Position numbers and translations under genes: made by a program
Assembly (NCBI GenBank): GCA_018241325.1
Contig: JAFEEB010000040.1
Coordinates: 22,003-75,911 of the forward strand
Reading direction: 5' to 3'
Length of the DNA stretch: 53,909 bases
Origin: Pseudomonadota bacterium
GTDB taxonomy: Bacteria > Pseudomonadota > Gammaproteobacteria > Burkholderiales > Burkholderiaceae_C
Notes under the pieces: model-generated
Told to the model about the DNA's origin: nothing
The model's database searches: none
What the model saw: only the letters and a program-made list of their open reading frames with translations
Part shown: positions 1-8,354 of the stretch, piece after piece
Layout: the number at the start of each line of letters is the position of its first letter
How positions within the stretch are numbered: the stretch's first letter is position 1

Positions 1-417
1 CTGCTGGACGTGTGCGCGCGCTACCTGCCCGAGCAGCCCTGGTGGTACGGCGAGGACGAGCTGACCGACCGCAGCGAAAAGTTTCTGGCCGCCGAGGTGG
101 TGCGCGAAAAGCTGTTTCGCCTGACGGGCGACGAGCTGCCCTACACCTCCACCGTGGTGATCGACCAGTTTGCCGAGGAAAAAAGCCGTGCCCACGGCCG
201 CATGGTGCGCATCGCCGCCACCATCGTGGTCGAACGCGACGGCCACAAGGCCATGATCATCGGCGACAAGGGCGAGCGCCTGAAGCGCATCGGCACCGAG
301 GCCCGGCAAGAGCTGGAAAAGCTGATGGACTGCAAGCTGTTCCTGGAGCTGTGGGTGAAGGTGCGCTCGGGTTGGGCCGACGACGAGGCGCGCGTGCGCA
401 GCTTTGGCTACGAGTAG
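1..417 (+). CDS. era: GTPase Era, C-terminal part (5' end outside window)
   Basis: The reading frame is open from the first base and ends at a TAG at 415-417, giving the last 138 residues of a protein that is about 300 residues in most bacteria. The G domain lies outside the window. What remains is the KH RNA-binding domain, recognisable by the stretch [15 protein letters not shown] and the GxxG loop in [13 protein letters not shown]. Era binds the 3' end of 16S rRNA and assists 30S subunit maturation at the membrane-associated ribosome pool. The gene leads the order era - endonuclease-V-like - recO - pdxJ, which is typical of betaproteobacteria. Start unknown because of the window edge. Confidence 0.95.
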   Translation: MLDVCARYLPEQPWWYGEDELTDRSEKFLAAEVVREKLFRLTGDELPYTSTVVIDQFAEEKSRAHGRMVRIAATIVVERDGHKAMIIGDKGERLKRIGTEARQELEKLMDCKLFLELWVKVRSGWADDEARVRSFGYE

Positions 418-432
418 CGCCAGCGCGATCCG

Positions 433-864
433 ATGCGCCTGTGGACGCTGCATCCCTGCTATCTCGATCCCCAGGGCTTGGTGGCGCTCTGGCGCGAAGC
501 CCTGCTGGCGCAAGCCGTTTTGGCCGGGCGCACGCAGGGCTACAGGCACCACCCGCAATTGCAGCGCTTTGCCGCCCACCCCGATGCGCTGGCGGCCGTC
601 AACGCCTATCTGCGTGAAGTGCTGGCCGAGTCGCAACGCCGGGGCTACCGCTTCGATGCCGCCAAGCTGCCTTTGGTGCATGGACCCGTGCTGCTGATTG
701 CCGCCAGCACCGGGCAACGCGACCATGAATGGCGGCACCTGCGCGCCAAGCTGGCGGCGCGCAGCGCGTCGTGGAACGGCCGTTGGGACGCGGTGGACTT
801 GCCGCGCCTACACCCGCTGTTTCGCCTCGAGCCGGGTGCCGTGGCCGACTGGGAGCGGCTTTGA
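433..864 (+). CDS. Pyrimidine-dimer glycosylase / endonuclease V family-like protein
   Basis: A 143-residue protein starting [16 protein letters not shown], which I recognise as the bacterial group usually placed with T4 endonuclease V (Pyr_excise family). T4 endonuclease V cleaves the glycosyl bond at UV-induced pyrimidine dimers using the amine of Thr2 and a glutamate. Here a WRE triplet (residues 20-22) can be aligned with the phage YRE that carries the glutamate. Residue 2 is Arg rather than Thr, so the phage mechanism cannot be assumed. The 3' end overlaps the recO start by 4 bp (TTGA), implying translational coupling with a recombination-repair gene. DNA repair is therefore a reasonable but unproven role. 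Confidence 0.6.
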   Translation: MRLWTLHPCYLDPQGLVALWREALLAQAVLAGRTQGYRHHPQLQRFAAHPDALAAVNAYLREVLAESQRRGYRFDAAKLPLVHGPVLLIAASTGQRDHEWRHLRAKLAARSASWNGRWDAVDLPRLHPLFRLEPGAVADWERL

Positions 865-1640
865 CGCGCGTCACCCACGAACCCGCCTACGTCCTGCACC
901 ACTACGACTGGAGCGAGTCCAGCCTGATCGTGGAGGCTTTCACGCGCGCGCATGGGCGCATCGCGCTGGTGGCCAAGGGCGCCAAGAAGCCTTCGTCCAA
1001 TTTCCGACCTGTGCTGCTGCCCCTGCAGCCGCTGTTGCTGTCCTGGGGCGGCGAGGGCGAGATCCGCACGCTCAAAGGCGCCGAGTGGGGCGGTGGCCTG
1101 GTGATGCCCACGGGCGATGCGCTGCTGTCGGGCTATTACGCCAACGAACTGCTGCTGCGCCTGCTGGCGCGCGAGGACGCGCACCCGCGCCTGTTCGACG
1201 CCTATGCGGCCCTGGTGCACGTGCTGGCCTCGCCCGATGCCGACGCCCTGGGCGCGGCGGCCTTGCGCGCATTCGAGTTGCTGCTGCTGCGCCAGACAGG
1301 GCATCTGCCCGCGCTCGACAGGCAGACCTTGACGCTGGCGCCGGTGTCGGACGATGCCCCCTATCGCCTGGTGGTTGAAGGCGGCTTGCGCGCGGCCCAC
1401 GGCGACGACGGCGCGTGGCTGGCGGGCGCGGCCTGGCGTGCCTTGGCGGCGGCGATGGATGACGACGCCGCCTTCACTGCCACCCTGCAAGTGGTGGCCG
1501 GCTGGCCGGCGGGCGAGCAGGCGCGGCTGCGCCAGCAGTTGCGCGAATTGCTGCACTACCATGGCGGCGGCAACCCCTTGCGCACGCGCCAGCTCATGCA
1601 GGACCTGCAACGCTACCGATCGCCCCTGAAATCGCCATGA
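861..1640 (+). CDS. recO: DNA repair protein RecO
   Basis: A 259-residue protein beginning at a TTG codon that overlaps the upstream stop; GGGAG lies about 7 bases before it and no better start falls between the upstream stop and the conserved N-terminus. The N-terminal OB-fold region carries [15 protein letters not shown] and [12 protein letters not shown], both typical of RecO, followed by the helical C-terminal domain. RecO loads RecA onto SSB-coated gaps with RecR (RecFOR pathway). The betaproteobacterial form lacks the zinc-binding cysteine cluster of Gram-positive RecO, as here. The stop overlaps pdxJ by 4 bp (ATGA), so era through pdxJ probably form one transcript. Confidence 0.93.
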   Translation: MTRVTHEPAYVLHHYDWSESSLIVEAFTRAHGRIALVAKGAKKPSSNFRPVLLPLQPLLLSWGGEGEIRTLKGAEWGGGLVMPTGDALLSGYYANELLLRLLAREDAHPRLFDAYAALVHVLASPDADALGAAALRAFELLLLRQTGHLPALDRQTLTLAPVSDDAPYRLVVEGGLRAAHGDDGAWLAGAAWRALAAAMDDDAAFTATLQVVAGWPAGEQARLRQQLRELLHYHGGGNPLRTRQLMQDLQRYRSPLKSP

Positions 1641-2377
1641 CCGTCCAGCTCTCCATCAACGTCAACAAGGTCGCCCTGGTGCGCAACACGCGCCACCTGG
1701 GCATCCCCAGCGTCACGCGCGCCGCCACGCAGTGCCTGCAGGCCGGAGCGCACGGCATCACCGTGCACCCGCGGCCCGATGAGCGCCACATCCGCCCGCA
1801 AGACGTGTACGAACTGGCCGAGTTGATGAAGCAATGGCCCCGTGCCGAGTTCAATATCGAGGGCAACCCCACGCAAAACCTGCTGGCGTTCATCCGCCGC
1901 GTGCTTCCTATCCAAGCCACCTTCGTGCCCGACAGCGAAGACCAGTTCACCAGCGACCACGGCTGGAGCTTGTCCAGGGACGCCGAGCGGCTGAAGCCCC
2001 TGATTGCCGAATGCCGTGGGCTGGGCGTGCGCGTGAGCCTGTTCATGGACCCCGTCCCGGAGCAGATGGCCGCCGCGCGCGCCGTGGGCGCCGATCGGGT
2101 GGAGCTCTATACCGAACCCTACGCCGCGGCTTGGGGCACGCCCGGTCAGGCCGCACAATTGCAGCGCTATGCCGTTGCCGCGCAGGCCGCGCTGGATGCG
2201 GGCCTGGGTGTCAATGCGGGTCATGACTTGAACCTGAGCAACCTGCCCGCCTTCGTGCGCGCCGTGCCCGGCCTGGCCGAGGTCTCCATCGGCCACGCCT
2301 TCATCGCCGATGCGCTGGAGCTGGGTTACGCGGCCACCACGCAGGCCTATTTGCGCTGTGTGGCCGGAAACTCCTGA
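1637..2377 (+). CDS. pdxJ: Pyridoxine 5'-phosphate synthase
   Basis: A 246-residue TIM-barrel enzyme, full length for the family. It condenses 1-deoxy-D-xylulose 5-phosphate with 3-amino-2-oxopropyl phosphate to give pyridoxine 5'-phosphate (DXP-dependent vitamin B6 route, cytosolic). Family motifs include [15 protein letters not shown] at the N-terminus, [16 protein letters not shown] around residues 34-50, FNIEGNP, and the C-terminal GHDLNLSN and [11 protein letters not shown] phosphate-binding segments. The ATG overlaps recO by 4 bp. In many relatives acpS follows directly; here a dctA-gntR pair in the opposite orientation intervenes. Confidence 0.96.
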   Translation: MTVQLSINVNKVALVRNTRHLGIPSVTRAATQCLQAGAHGITVHPRPDERHIRPQDVYELAELMKQWPRAEFNIEGNPTQNLLAFIRRVLPIQATFVPDSEDQFTSDHGWSLSRDAERLKPLIAECRGLGVRVSLFMDPVPEQMAAARAVGADRVELYTEPYAAAWGTPGQAAQLQRYAVAAQAALDAGLGVNAGHDLNLSNLPAFVRAVPGLAEVSIGHAFIADALELGYAATTQAYLRCVAGNS

Positions 2378-2396
2378 TCAGAAGTTTTTCGCTTCA

Positions 2397-3161
2397 TCAA
2401 GGGTTTGCGCGTGGAGGGTTCGGCGACTCCAGCGCCGCACGCAGGCGATTGGGTGCAGGTGGCTTGGCGGTGGATTTCAGCGCCGATTCGACGTTGCCGA
2501 TGTGATCGAGCATCAAGGTTCGCGCCTTGGTCAGATCCCCAGCCTCCAGCGCGTCGACGATGAGGGCGTGCTCACGGCAGGACTGCTGGGCATCGTGATC
2601 GGACTGGAAAAGGGCTGCGACCAGCGACGTGTGGGCCGTCAGATCGCGCAAGATTTTGCGCAGCGTGTGATGGCCCATCGCCTCGGCCAGGCAGACATGG
2701 AAATCTGCAAGCAAAAACGTTCTGCGGGCCACGTCCTGGCCGCGCAAGGCTTCTTGCTCCAGCGCCACGTGCTCACGCAGTGTGCGCACGACGGATTGCA
2801 GCGGCCGTCCTTCGTCGTTGGCATCGACCCAGTTGGACAGGATGCCTGCCTCGACGACCCGGCGTGCGGCAAACGCATCCCGCGCCTCATCGAAAGTGGG
2901 CTGCACCACATACCAGCCGCGGCGCGAACGCACCTCCACGAACCCCCGTGTTTGCAACTGCATCAGGGCCTCGCGAATCAGCGTCCGGCTGACCCCGAAA
3001 AGATCGGCGAGCTCCTGCTCGCCGAGCCGCTCACCCGGGCTGAGTTTTTGGCTGAGGATGGATTCGATCACCCGTTGGGTGATCGCGGACTGGCTGGTGG
3101 TCACGGCACTGCTTTGTGGAAGGCTTGAACTGGCGTTGAGTTTAGGCCTTGGCGGGCTCAC
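2397..3161 (-). CDS. GntR-family transcriptional regulator, FadR-type (FCD domain)
   Basis: A 254-residue regulator. An unconserved Ser/Pro-rich leader of about 24 residues precedes a winged helix (about 25-90) with LSPGERLGEQELADLFGVSR and TLIREAL, typical of GntR DNA-binding domains. A helical FCD effector domain follows (about 100-230), including the metal-ligand-like segments DFHVCLAEAMGH and SCREHALIVDALEAGD. It starts 20 bp inside dctA and is co-oriented with it, so the pair is probably co-transcribed and the regulator is the obvious candidate to control dctA. The candidate operator at 4496-4529 fits this. The effector is unknown; a dicarboxylate is plausible. A later start within the leader is possible. 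Confidence 0.9.
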   Translation of the reverse strand: MSPPRPKLNASSSLPQSSAVTTSQSAITQRVIESILSQKLSPGERLGEQELADLFGVSRTLIREALMQLQTRGFVEVRSRRGWYVVQPTFDEARDAFAARRVVEAGILSNWVDANDEGRPLQSVVRTLREHVALEQEALRGQDVARRTFLLADFHVCLAEAMGHHTLRKILRDLTAHTSLVAALFQSDHDAQQSCREHALIVDALEAGDLTKARTLMLDHIGNVESALKSTAKPPAPNRLRAALESPNPPRANP

Positions 3162-4461
3162 CCGTCAGTTCCGCGTCTTCGTCGTCCGGGGTTTCGGTCA
3201 CGTGTTGCCCGTTGAGCACCGCATGGGCGCGCTCGCGGTCGATGTCACCCTCCCAGGAGCCGATGACCACCGTGGCGACGGCATTGCCGGTGAAGTTGCC
3301 CAGCGCGCGGGCAATACCCATGAACCAATCGACCGACAGCACCATCACCAGGCCAATCGCCGGAATATCCGGTATCACCTGCAACGTAGCGGCCAGCACC
3401 ACGATGGCCGAGCCGGGAACACCATGTGCACCCTTGGAGGTGACCAGCGCAACCAGGAGGATGGTGAGCAGGTGGCCCATCGTGATGTCGGTGTTGGTGG
3501 CCTGAGCGATGAAGACCGCCGCCAACGTGATGTAGATTGAAAAGGCGTCGAGGTTGAAGGAATAACCTGTCGGAATGACCAGGCCGACCGTGGAATCCTT
3601 GATGCCCATGCGCTTGAGCTTGGACATGACTTGGGGCAGCACGGCATCCGACGAGGTGGTTGCCAGCACGACCATCAGTTCCTCACGCAGGTAGCGCATC
3701 AGCTTGAAGATGTTGAAGCCGGCTACGCGCAGGATCAGCCCAAGAACCACCACCACGAAGATGAGGACCGAGACGTAAAACAACGCCACCAATGCGCCCA
3801 ACTGCTTGAGGGATCCCACGCCATACGCTCCCACGGTGTAGGCAATGGCACCCAGAACGCCCAGCGGCGCCACGCGGATGATGATGCCCATGATCTTGAA
3901 GATCACGTGCGACAGCGATTCAATGAAGTTGCTGATGGGGGCGCCGCGATCTCCCAGAAGAGCCAATGCGCAGCCGAACAGAATGGCGAACATCAGCACC
4001 TGCAGCACATCCCCGGTGGCGAATGCGCCACCGACGGTGGAGGGGATCAGCCGCATCAGGAAATCAACGACGCCCCCGCTTGAGAGCTTCTGCGCGTTGT
4101 CGGTGTAGGCACTCAGTGCCGACGGATCGAGCTTGCTCGGATCGATGTTCATGCCAGCGCCGGGCTGGAACACGAGTGCCAACACCAGACCCAAGGCCAG
4201 CGCGATGGTGGTCACCACCTCAAAGTAGATCAGGGCCTTGACGCCCACACGACCGACCCGTCTCAGATCGCCTGTTCCGGCGATACCGTGCACGACGACG
4301 CAGAACACCAAAATCGGAATCAACATCTTGATCAGCTTGATGAAACCGTCTCCCAGAGGCTTGAGCTTGACCGCGAACTCGGGCCAGAACATGCCGACAA
4401 GAACCCCGACGGCCAGGGCGATCAGAACTTGTCCGAAAAGTGATTTCACGAACCTTGACAT
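3142..4461 (-). CDS. dctA: C4-dicarboxylate / proton (sodium) symporter DctA
   Basis: A 439-residue inner-membrane protein of the DAACS family, importing succinate, fumarate or malate. Conserved segments are PLGDGFIKLIKMLIPILVFC near residues 47-66, the serine-rich TTSSDAVLPQ loop, the VIPTGYSFNLDAFSIY segment, and TSKGAHGVPGSAIVVLAATL with its re-entrant GVPGS. I start at the ATG at 4461 (MSRFVKSLFGQ) because TGGAGA lies just upstream and the family begins here; a 26-residue longer frame to 4539 would run through the promoter and operator. It overlaps the downstream GntR gene. The unit is convergent with pdxJ. Confidence 0.93.
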   Translation of the reverse strand: MSRFVKSLFGQVLIALAVGVLVGMFWPEFAVKLKPLGDGFIKLIKMLIPILVFCVVVHGIAGTGDLRRVGRVGVKALIYFEVVTTIALALGLVLALVFQPGAGMNIDPSKLDPSALSAYTDNAQKLSSGGVVDFLMRLIPSTVGGAFATGDVLQVLMFAILFGCALALLGDRGAPISNFIESLSHVIFKIMGIIIRVAPLGVLGAIAYTVGAYGVGSLKQLGALVALFYVSVLIFVVVVLGLILRVAGFNIFKLMRYLREELMVVLATTSSDAVLPQVMSKLKRMGIKDSTVGLVIPTGYSFNLDAFSIYITLAAVFIAQATNTDITMGHLLTILLVALVTSKGAHGVPGSAIVVLAATLQVIPDIPAIGLVMVLSVDWFMGIARALGNFTGNAVATVVIGSWEGDIDRERAHAVLNGQHVTETPDDEDAELTGEPAKA

Positions 4462-4495
4462 GAAATTCTCCAGAGGTTGACCACGGGATGTGGCT

Positions 4496-4539
4496 TGCAT
4501 CCATATCTTGGATACAAGTATGGTATGCAAAAAAGTCAA
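4496..4539 (-). promoter_or_regulatory. Candidate dctA promoter with GntR-type operator
   Basis: On the minus strand a TTGACT hexamer (4534-4539) is followed after 17 bases by TGTATC (4511-4516), a plausible -35/-10 pair about 50 bases before the dctA ATG. The -10 region lies inside an imperfect 34-bp palindrome (4496-4529): outer arms TGCAT/ATGCA and inner arms CTTG/CAAG around a four-base centre. A dyad with TTGTATCCAAG in its middle resembles sites bound by FadR-type regulators. Its position over the -10 suggests repression by the co-transcribed GntR protein. Inferred from sequence only. Confidence 0.5.
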
Positions 4540-4738
4540 ATTTGAACCTAGGGGTTTCGATAGCTATCGAAAAATCAATTTCAATTGACAAATCGGTTCC
4601 CGCCGTCGACACATGACCGTCAGACGCCGCGTTTCATACCCTGTTCGAATAGGATGAGCGGCTTGTTTGGTCTTGCAAGCAGATCAGGGGGGCGGGTCGC
4701 CCCGGGGTTGCAGTGCTGACCTCTTTGAAACGGAACAC

Positions 4739-5134
4739 ATGGTCCACGGCATCGGCACCGACATCTGCGACATCCGTCGCATCCGCGCCAGCTTTGAGCG
4801 CCACGGCGAGCGCTTTGCCGAAAAAATCCTGAGTGAAGCCGAGCTTGGGGTCTGGCGTCGCCGCAGCGTGCGCTGGCCCGAGCGCGGCGTGCGCTACCTG
4901 GCCACGCGCTTTTCGGCCAAGGAGGCCTTCAGCAAGGCCGTGGGCCTGGGCATGCGCCTGCCCATGCATTGGCGGCGCTGCGAGATTGGCAACGCACCGG
5001 GTGGCGCCCCATGCATCGTGCTGCATGGCGAGTTGAAGACCTGGTTTGAAGCCCAGCACTTGACGGCGCACATCACCCTGAGCGACGAGAGCGATTACGC
5101 CGTGAGCTTTTGCGTGGTCGAGCGCCTGGGCTAA
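4739..5134 (+). CDS. acpS: Holo-[acyl-carrier-protein] synthase
   Basis: A 131-residue 4'-phosphopantetheinyl transferase that moves the phosphopantetheine arm of CoA onto the serine of apo-ACP, activating fatty-acid synthesis. The family signatures are at the expected places: [12 protein letters not shown] (residues 4-15, with the Mg-binding Asp) and [15 protein letters not shown] (about 58-72, with the catalytic Glu). The ATG at 4739 gives the conserved N-terminus MVHGIGTD. The 200 bp upstream contain the dctA control region on the other strand. The stop codon overlaps that of the convergent DsrE-like gene by 4 bp. Confidence 0.95.
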   Translation: MVHGIGTDICDIRRIRASFERHGERFAEKILSEAELGVWRRRSVRWPERGVRYLATRFSAKEAFSKAVGLGMRLPMHWRRCEIGNAPGGAPCIVLHGELKTWFEAQHLTAHITLSDESDYAVSFCVVERLG

Positions 5135-5523
5135 AACACCAGGGTGCGCCAGTCGCGCTCGATGGCGCGGGCCATGAACTGCACGGCACCGCCGCGCTGC
5201 ACGCCGGGCATCAACTCGGCAGCGGCGATGCCCTGCGCCTGCAGGGCATCGCTGCAGGCAAACAGTTGCACGCCCATGTCCACGGCCTCGCGCAGGTTGT
5301 CGGCGATGGTCTTGTCCACGCGCGGGCTGGCGCGCAGGCCGGCGGCCACGCCGGGCAGCAGCAGGTGCACGCTGGCGGCGGTGAAGTAGATCTCGACCGG
5401 CACTTCCATTGCGGCCGCGGCGGCGGCATGAAAGAACGGCGTGGCCAGGCGTTCCGGCGCGGTGGGGTCGGCTGCCCACAGCAGGATGGCAACGCCGGCG
5501 ACGCTGTGCTCGGCAAAGCTCAT
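5131..5523 (-). CDS. DsrE-like family protein
   Basis: A 130-residue soluble protein with the alpha/beta pattern of the DsrE/DsrF-like fold: a hydrophobic strand [10 protein letters not shown], a central [16 protein letters not shown] and a C-terminal [19 protein letters not shown] cysteine in the segment [11 protein letters not shown] is where DsrE-type sulfur carriers hold their persulfide cysteine. Members shuttle sulfane sulfur or have unknown roles. Its ATG overlaps the stop of the GcvH-like gene by 4 bp, so the two are translationally coupled. The substrate and partner are not evident from sequence. Confidence 0.7.
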   Translation of the reverse strand: MSFAEHSVAGVAILLWAADPTAPERLATPFFHAAAAAAMEVPVEIYFTAASVHLLLPGVAAGLRASPRVDKTIADNLREAVDMGVQLFACSDALQAQGIAAAELMPGVQRGGAVQFMARAIERDWRTLVF

Positions 5524-5999
5524 GGCGACCCTTCCGGCCGGCCGGTGGCCGAGGACGCGAGCACGGCGGCGTGCGCTCGTGCATGTTCGACCATCGCCTG
5601 CTCGGCCACAGCGCCATGCAGCAACAAGGCCTCATCGGCTGCGAAGTCGGCGAGGTGCAAGCGCGCGATCCAGCCCGCGCCACAGGGATCACGGTGCACC
5701 CAGTCGGGGCGATCGTCCAGGGCGGGGTTCACTTCAATGACCGTGCCGGAGACGGGCGACTTGACCGCCACGATGGACTTGGACAGCTCCACCACTGCCA
5801 CCGTGCCCGCTTGCGCCACCACACTGCCCACCCGCTTGGGCCGGCACATGTAAATCTCGCCCGACAGCGCGATCCCCAGTGGCGTGATGCCCACCGTGGC
5901 CGTGCCATCGCCATGCACCCGCGCCCACACCTGATGCTCGATCAGCACGTGCAAATCGGCGGGCAGCGTTGTGAGTGACGGGAACGAAGCATCACCCAT
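5520..5999 (-). CDS. GcvH-like lipoyl-domain protein
   Basis: A 159-residue protein with the biotinyl/lipoyl fold of glycine-cleavage H protein. EHQVWARVHGDGTATVGITPLG (about residues 21-42, apart from length the classical H-protein start) leads to VVELSKSIVAVKSPVSGTV, whose first lysine aligns with the lipoylated lysine of H protein. It is about 30 residues longer than E. coli GcvH (129). No gcvT or gcvP is next to it; its partner is instead a DsrE-like gene, an arrangement reminiscent of lipoate-binding proteins in sulfur metabolism rather than of glycine cleavage. It lies downstream of selC on the same strand, separated by a repeat element. Confidence 0.7.
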   Translation of the reverse strand: MGDASFPSLTTLPADLHVLIEHQVWARVHGDGTATVGITPLGIALSGEIYMCRPKRVGSVVAQAGTVAVVELSKSIVAVKSPVSGTVIEVNPALDDRPDWVHRDPCGAGWIARLHLADFAADEALLLHGAVAEQAMVEHARAHAAVLASSATGRPEGSP

Positions 6000-6091
6000 G
6001 GCGGACACCAAAAACGAGTCGATCGTCGGCAGCTGGCAAACACAGAGAGCCAGAAGGCCGCGCGCAGGCCATGCAAACCCGTGCTCCACGG

Positions 6092-6247
6092 CGCATCCAT
6101 CGTCGGCAGTGCAAAAAACCCAAAGAGCCACGGGGCTGCGGAGCAAGCCGTGCCAGCGATCGCCGTGGCCGGGGTTTCCCCGGCCAGGGGCGATGCCCCC
6201 GTGAGGGGGAAGGCGCAACATCGCGCAGCGAGTGGAGACTGGGGGCG
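6092..6247 (-). repeat. Dispersed repeat family 1, copy A (short form)
   Basis: About 156 bp related to the copies at 43901-44126 and 53658-53883. Read on the minus strand it begins with CGCCCCCAGTCTCCACTCG and contains GGCATCGCC and CCACGGCGATCGCTGGC. It lacks the middle 80 bp of the other copies, including their 10-bp-stem hairpin. It begins 9 bp after the CCA end of the tRNA-Sec gene. The rest of the stretch from 6000 to 6091 holds nothing I recognise. Confidence 0.75.
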
Positions 6248-6256
6248 GGCGTTTGT

Positions 6257-6352
6257 TGGCGGAAAGGCATGGGAGTCGAACCCACCCGGCGACGCTTGGC
6301 GCCACCCACCGGGTTTGAAGCCCGGCCCACCCACCAGGATGGTTGCCTTTCC
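6257..6352 (-). tRNA. selC: tRNA-Sec (anticodon UCA)
   Basis: A 96-base tRNA including an encoded 3' CCA. The 8-bp acceptor stem GGAAAGGC/GCCTTTCC, the anticodon stem CCGGG-CTTCAAA-CCCGG with anticodon TCA (plus-strand positions 6316-6318), a long variable arm and the T arm GTGGGTTCGACTCCCAT are all visible. The long acceptor stem, long extra arm and UCA anticodon identify the selenocysteine tRNA. It begins 7 bp after the selB stop on the same strand, so it can be part of the same transcript. Confidence 0.96.
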
Positions 6353-6359
6353 GTTTTGA

Positions 6360-8273
6360 TCATTGCAGCAGCGCGCTGTCGGTGCGCAGGCGGTGCGTGT
6401 CGCCCACGCGCCGGGTCAGACCGATGCGGTCGAAGTATTCCAGAATTTGAATGGCCCGCTTGCGGCCCAGGCCGGTGGCATCGCGGAAGGTGCCCGCCTG
6501 CACTTCGCCCGCGTGCTGGGCGCCGACCTCTCGCGCCAGTGCCGCCAGGCGCGCCATGGCGTCCGGTGGGTAAAACAGGTCCTTGACGATCTGGTGCAAC
6601 TCGCCGCGCCGCGCCAGCCGGGCCAGCGTGGTGCGCACCATGGGCTCGGGCTCGCGCGCGCCGCGCGCCAGATCGCGCGCCCAGGCGCCTTCAAAGCCGG
6701 CGGCCTGCAAGCTGGGGCCGACTTTTTGCGAGATGCGCGTTTCGGTGGCCGACAGCTCGGCGCCGTGCGTGGGCAGGTGCGCCACCGGGCCCTGCAGCGC
6801 GATCCGACCTTGCGCGGTCAGCCGCGCCACCAGCGCCTGCCACAGCGGGGCGGGCAGCCGGGGGGCGGCCAGCCGGCGCAGGCGCGCGGTGTCGGGGCCC
6901 AGTTCGTCGGGGTGCTTGTCATGAAAGCCGTGCAGCGCTTGCAGTGTGGCGGCTTCGTTCGCCTGGACCTGCGCGGCGCCCAGCGCAAAACCGCCTTGCG
7001 CCAGCGTCTCGCCGTCCGCCGCGACGTGGGGCAGCGATGCAAGGCCCTGGGCCACGGCAAGGTGCGCCAGATCGGCGCCATGGGGGGCCACCGCGAGCAG
7101 GGCCTGCACCCGCTCGGTCACGGTGTGCTGGCACAGCGCCTGCAGCTGGGCCAGGCGCTGCGGCGTGCGGCGGTAGCGCGTGGGGCCGAACGGGTCGAGC
7201 ACCCGGCCGCCGGCCAGGGTGCGGCTGGCCGCGGCATCGCGCAGCAGCACGCGCTCGCCATGCCAGGCGCCCAGGGGAGCGTGCAGCACCAGCTGCGCCA
7301 GCGCCGTGTCGCCGGGGGCCAGGCGGTCGGTGTCCAGCAGGGCCACCGTGGCGTTGGTGTGCGCAGCGCCGATGTGTGCCTGCACATGCGCGCCCGAGCG
7401 CAGGGCCTGGCCCTCGCCACGCCAGAGCGTGAGCTGGACATCGAGGCGCGGGGTGGCCAGCGCCACGGCGGGGTGGGTGAGCCACTGGCCGCGCGTGACG
7501 TCGTCACGCGCCACGCCGGCCAGCGCCACGGCGCAGCGCTGGCCGGCGTGGGCCTGCTCCACCGCCTGGTTTTGCGCGTGCAGGCTGCGCACGCGGGCGA
7601 GCAGGGGGCGCTCGTGCAGAGCGGGCGAGACGGCGAGTTCGTCGCCCACCCGCACGCTGCCGGCGTGAATGGTGCCCGTCACCACGGTACCGGCGCCGGG
7701 CAGGGTGAAGGCGCGGTCGATCGCGAGGCGGAAGGCTTGCGTGTCGGATGGGCCGCTGGCGCTTTCCCGGTCGGCGCAAGCAGCTTCAAAAAGAAGAGCG
7801 CGCAAGGCGTCGATGCCCTCGCCGGTCTGGGCCGACACCGCCAGGATGGGCGCGCCGCCCAGTGGGGTGCCGTGCAGCAGCGCCGCCATTTCAGCGCGCA
7901 CGGCCTGCACGCGGTCCGCGCCGGCGCGGTCGCACTTGGTGATGACCACGGCGCCGCGCGCAATGCCCAGCAGCGACAGCACGGCCAGGTGCTCGCGCGT
8001 TTGCGGCATGGGCCCGTCGTCGGCGGCCACCAGCAGCAGCGCAAAGTCGATGCCGCTGGCGCCGGCCACCATGGTGTGCACCAGGCGCTCGTGGCCCGGC
8101 ACGTCGATGAAGCCAATGCGCTGGCCTTGCGGTGTGTCGAGAAAGGCGTAGCCCAGCTCGATGCTGATGCCGCGCTTTTTCTCCTCGGGCAGGCGGTCGG
8201 TGTCCACGCCGGTCAGCGCGCGCACCAGCGTGGTCTTGCCGTGGTCGATGTGGCCCGATGTTCCGACAATCAT
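6360..8273 (-). CDS. selB: Selenocysteine-specific elongation factor SelB
   Basis: A 637-residue GTPase that brings Sec-tRNA-Sec to the ribosome at UGA codons marked by a SECIS hairpin. The EF-Tu-like G domain has [13 protein letters not shown] (residues 4-16), DVPGHER and TKCD; domains II-III follow, and the C-terminal third carries winged helices that bind the SECIS RNA (for example [20 protein letters not shown] near the end). Length matches E. coli SelB (about 614). It sits 21 bp after selA and 7 bp before selC. The only selenoprotein gene visible in the window is the formate dehydrogenase upstream. Confidence 0.96.
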   Translation of the reverse strand: MIVGTSGHIDHGKTTLVRALTGVDTDRLPEEKKRGISIELGYAFLDTPQGQRIGFIDVPGHERLVHTMVAGASGIDFALLLVAADDGPMPQTREHLAVLSLLGIARGAVVITKCDRAGADRVQAVRAEMAALLHGTPLGGAPILAVSAQTGEGIDALRALLFEAACADRESASGPSDTQAFRLAIDRAFTLPGAGTVVTGTIHAGSVRVGDELAVSPALHERPLLARVRSLHAQNQAVEQAHAGQRCAVALAGVARDDVTRGQWLTHPAVALATPRLDVQLTLWRGEGQALRSGAHVQAHIGAAHTNATVALLDTDRLAPGDTALAQLVLHAPLGAWHGERVLLRDAAASRTLAGGRVLDPFGPTRYRRTPQRLAQLQALCQHTVTERVQALLAVAPHGADLAHLAVAQGLASLPHVAADGETLAQGGFALGAAQVQANEAATLQALHGFHDKHPDELGPDTARLRRLAAPRLPAPLWQALVARLTAQGRIALQGPVAHLPTHGAELSATETRISQKVGPSLQAAGFEGAWARDLARGAREPEPMVRTTLARLARRGELHQIVKDLFYPPDAMARLAALAREVGAQHAGEVQAGTFRDATGLGRKRAIQILEYFDRIGLTRRVGDTHRLRTDSALLQ

Positions 8274-8290
8274 GTGCCGATGATCATGTC

Positions 8291-8354
8291 ACTATCAAAT
8301 TGGAAGCTGCTTGCGCTTGTTTGACAAGCGCAAGAGCCCAATTTGGTTTGAAAA
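8291..8354 (+). repeat. Dispersed repeat family 2, copy 1 (over selA 3' end)
   Basis: Contains ACTATCAAATTGGAAGCTGC followed by TTGCGCTTG and GACAAGCGC, matching three other copies in this window (26011-26080, 30271-30327, 50780-50845). The element covers the last 19 codons and the stop of selA in antisense orientation. Confidence 0.6.

Noticed and set aside
4634-5692. 352-codon frame opposite acpS
   Set aside because: Arg/Ala-rich shadow opposite acpS and across the DsrE-like gene; no motif.
6092-6352. tRNA-Sec as attachment site of a genomic island
   Set aside because: No integrase and no direct repeat of the tRNA 3' end was found in the window; the neighbouring repeat is a dispersed family.
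6363-8324. 653-codon open frame antisense to selB
   Set aside because: Low-complexity Gly/Ala/Arg/Gln composition, no recognisable motif, and it lies opposite a clear selB. It is a by-product of GC-rich third positions.
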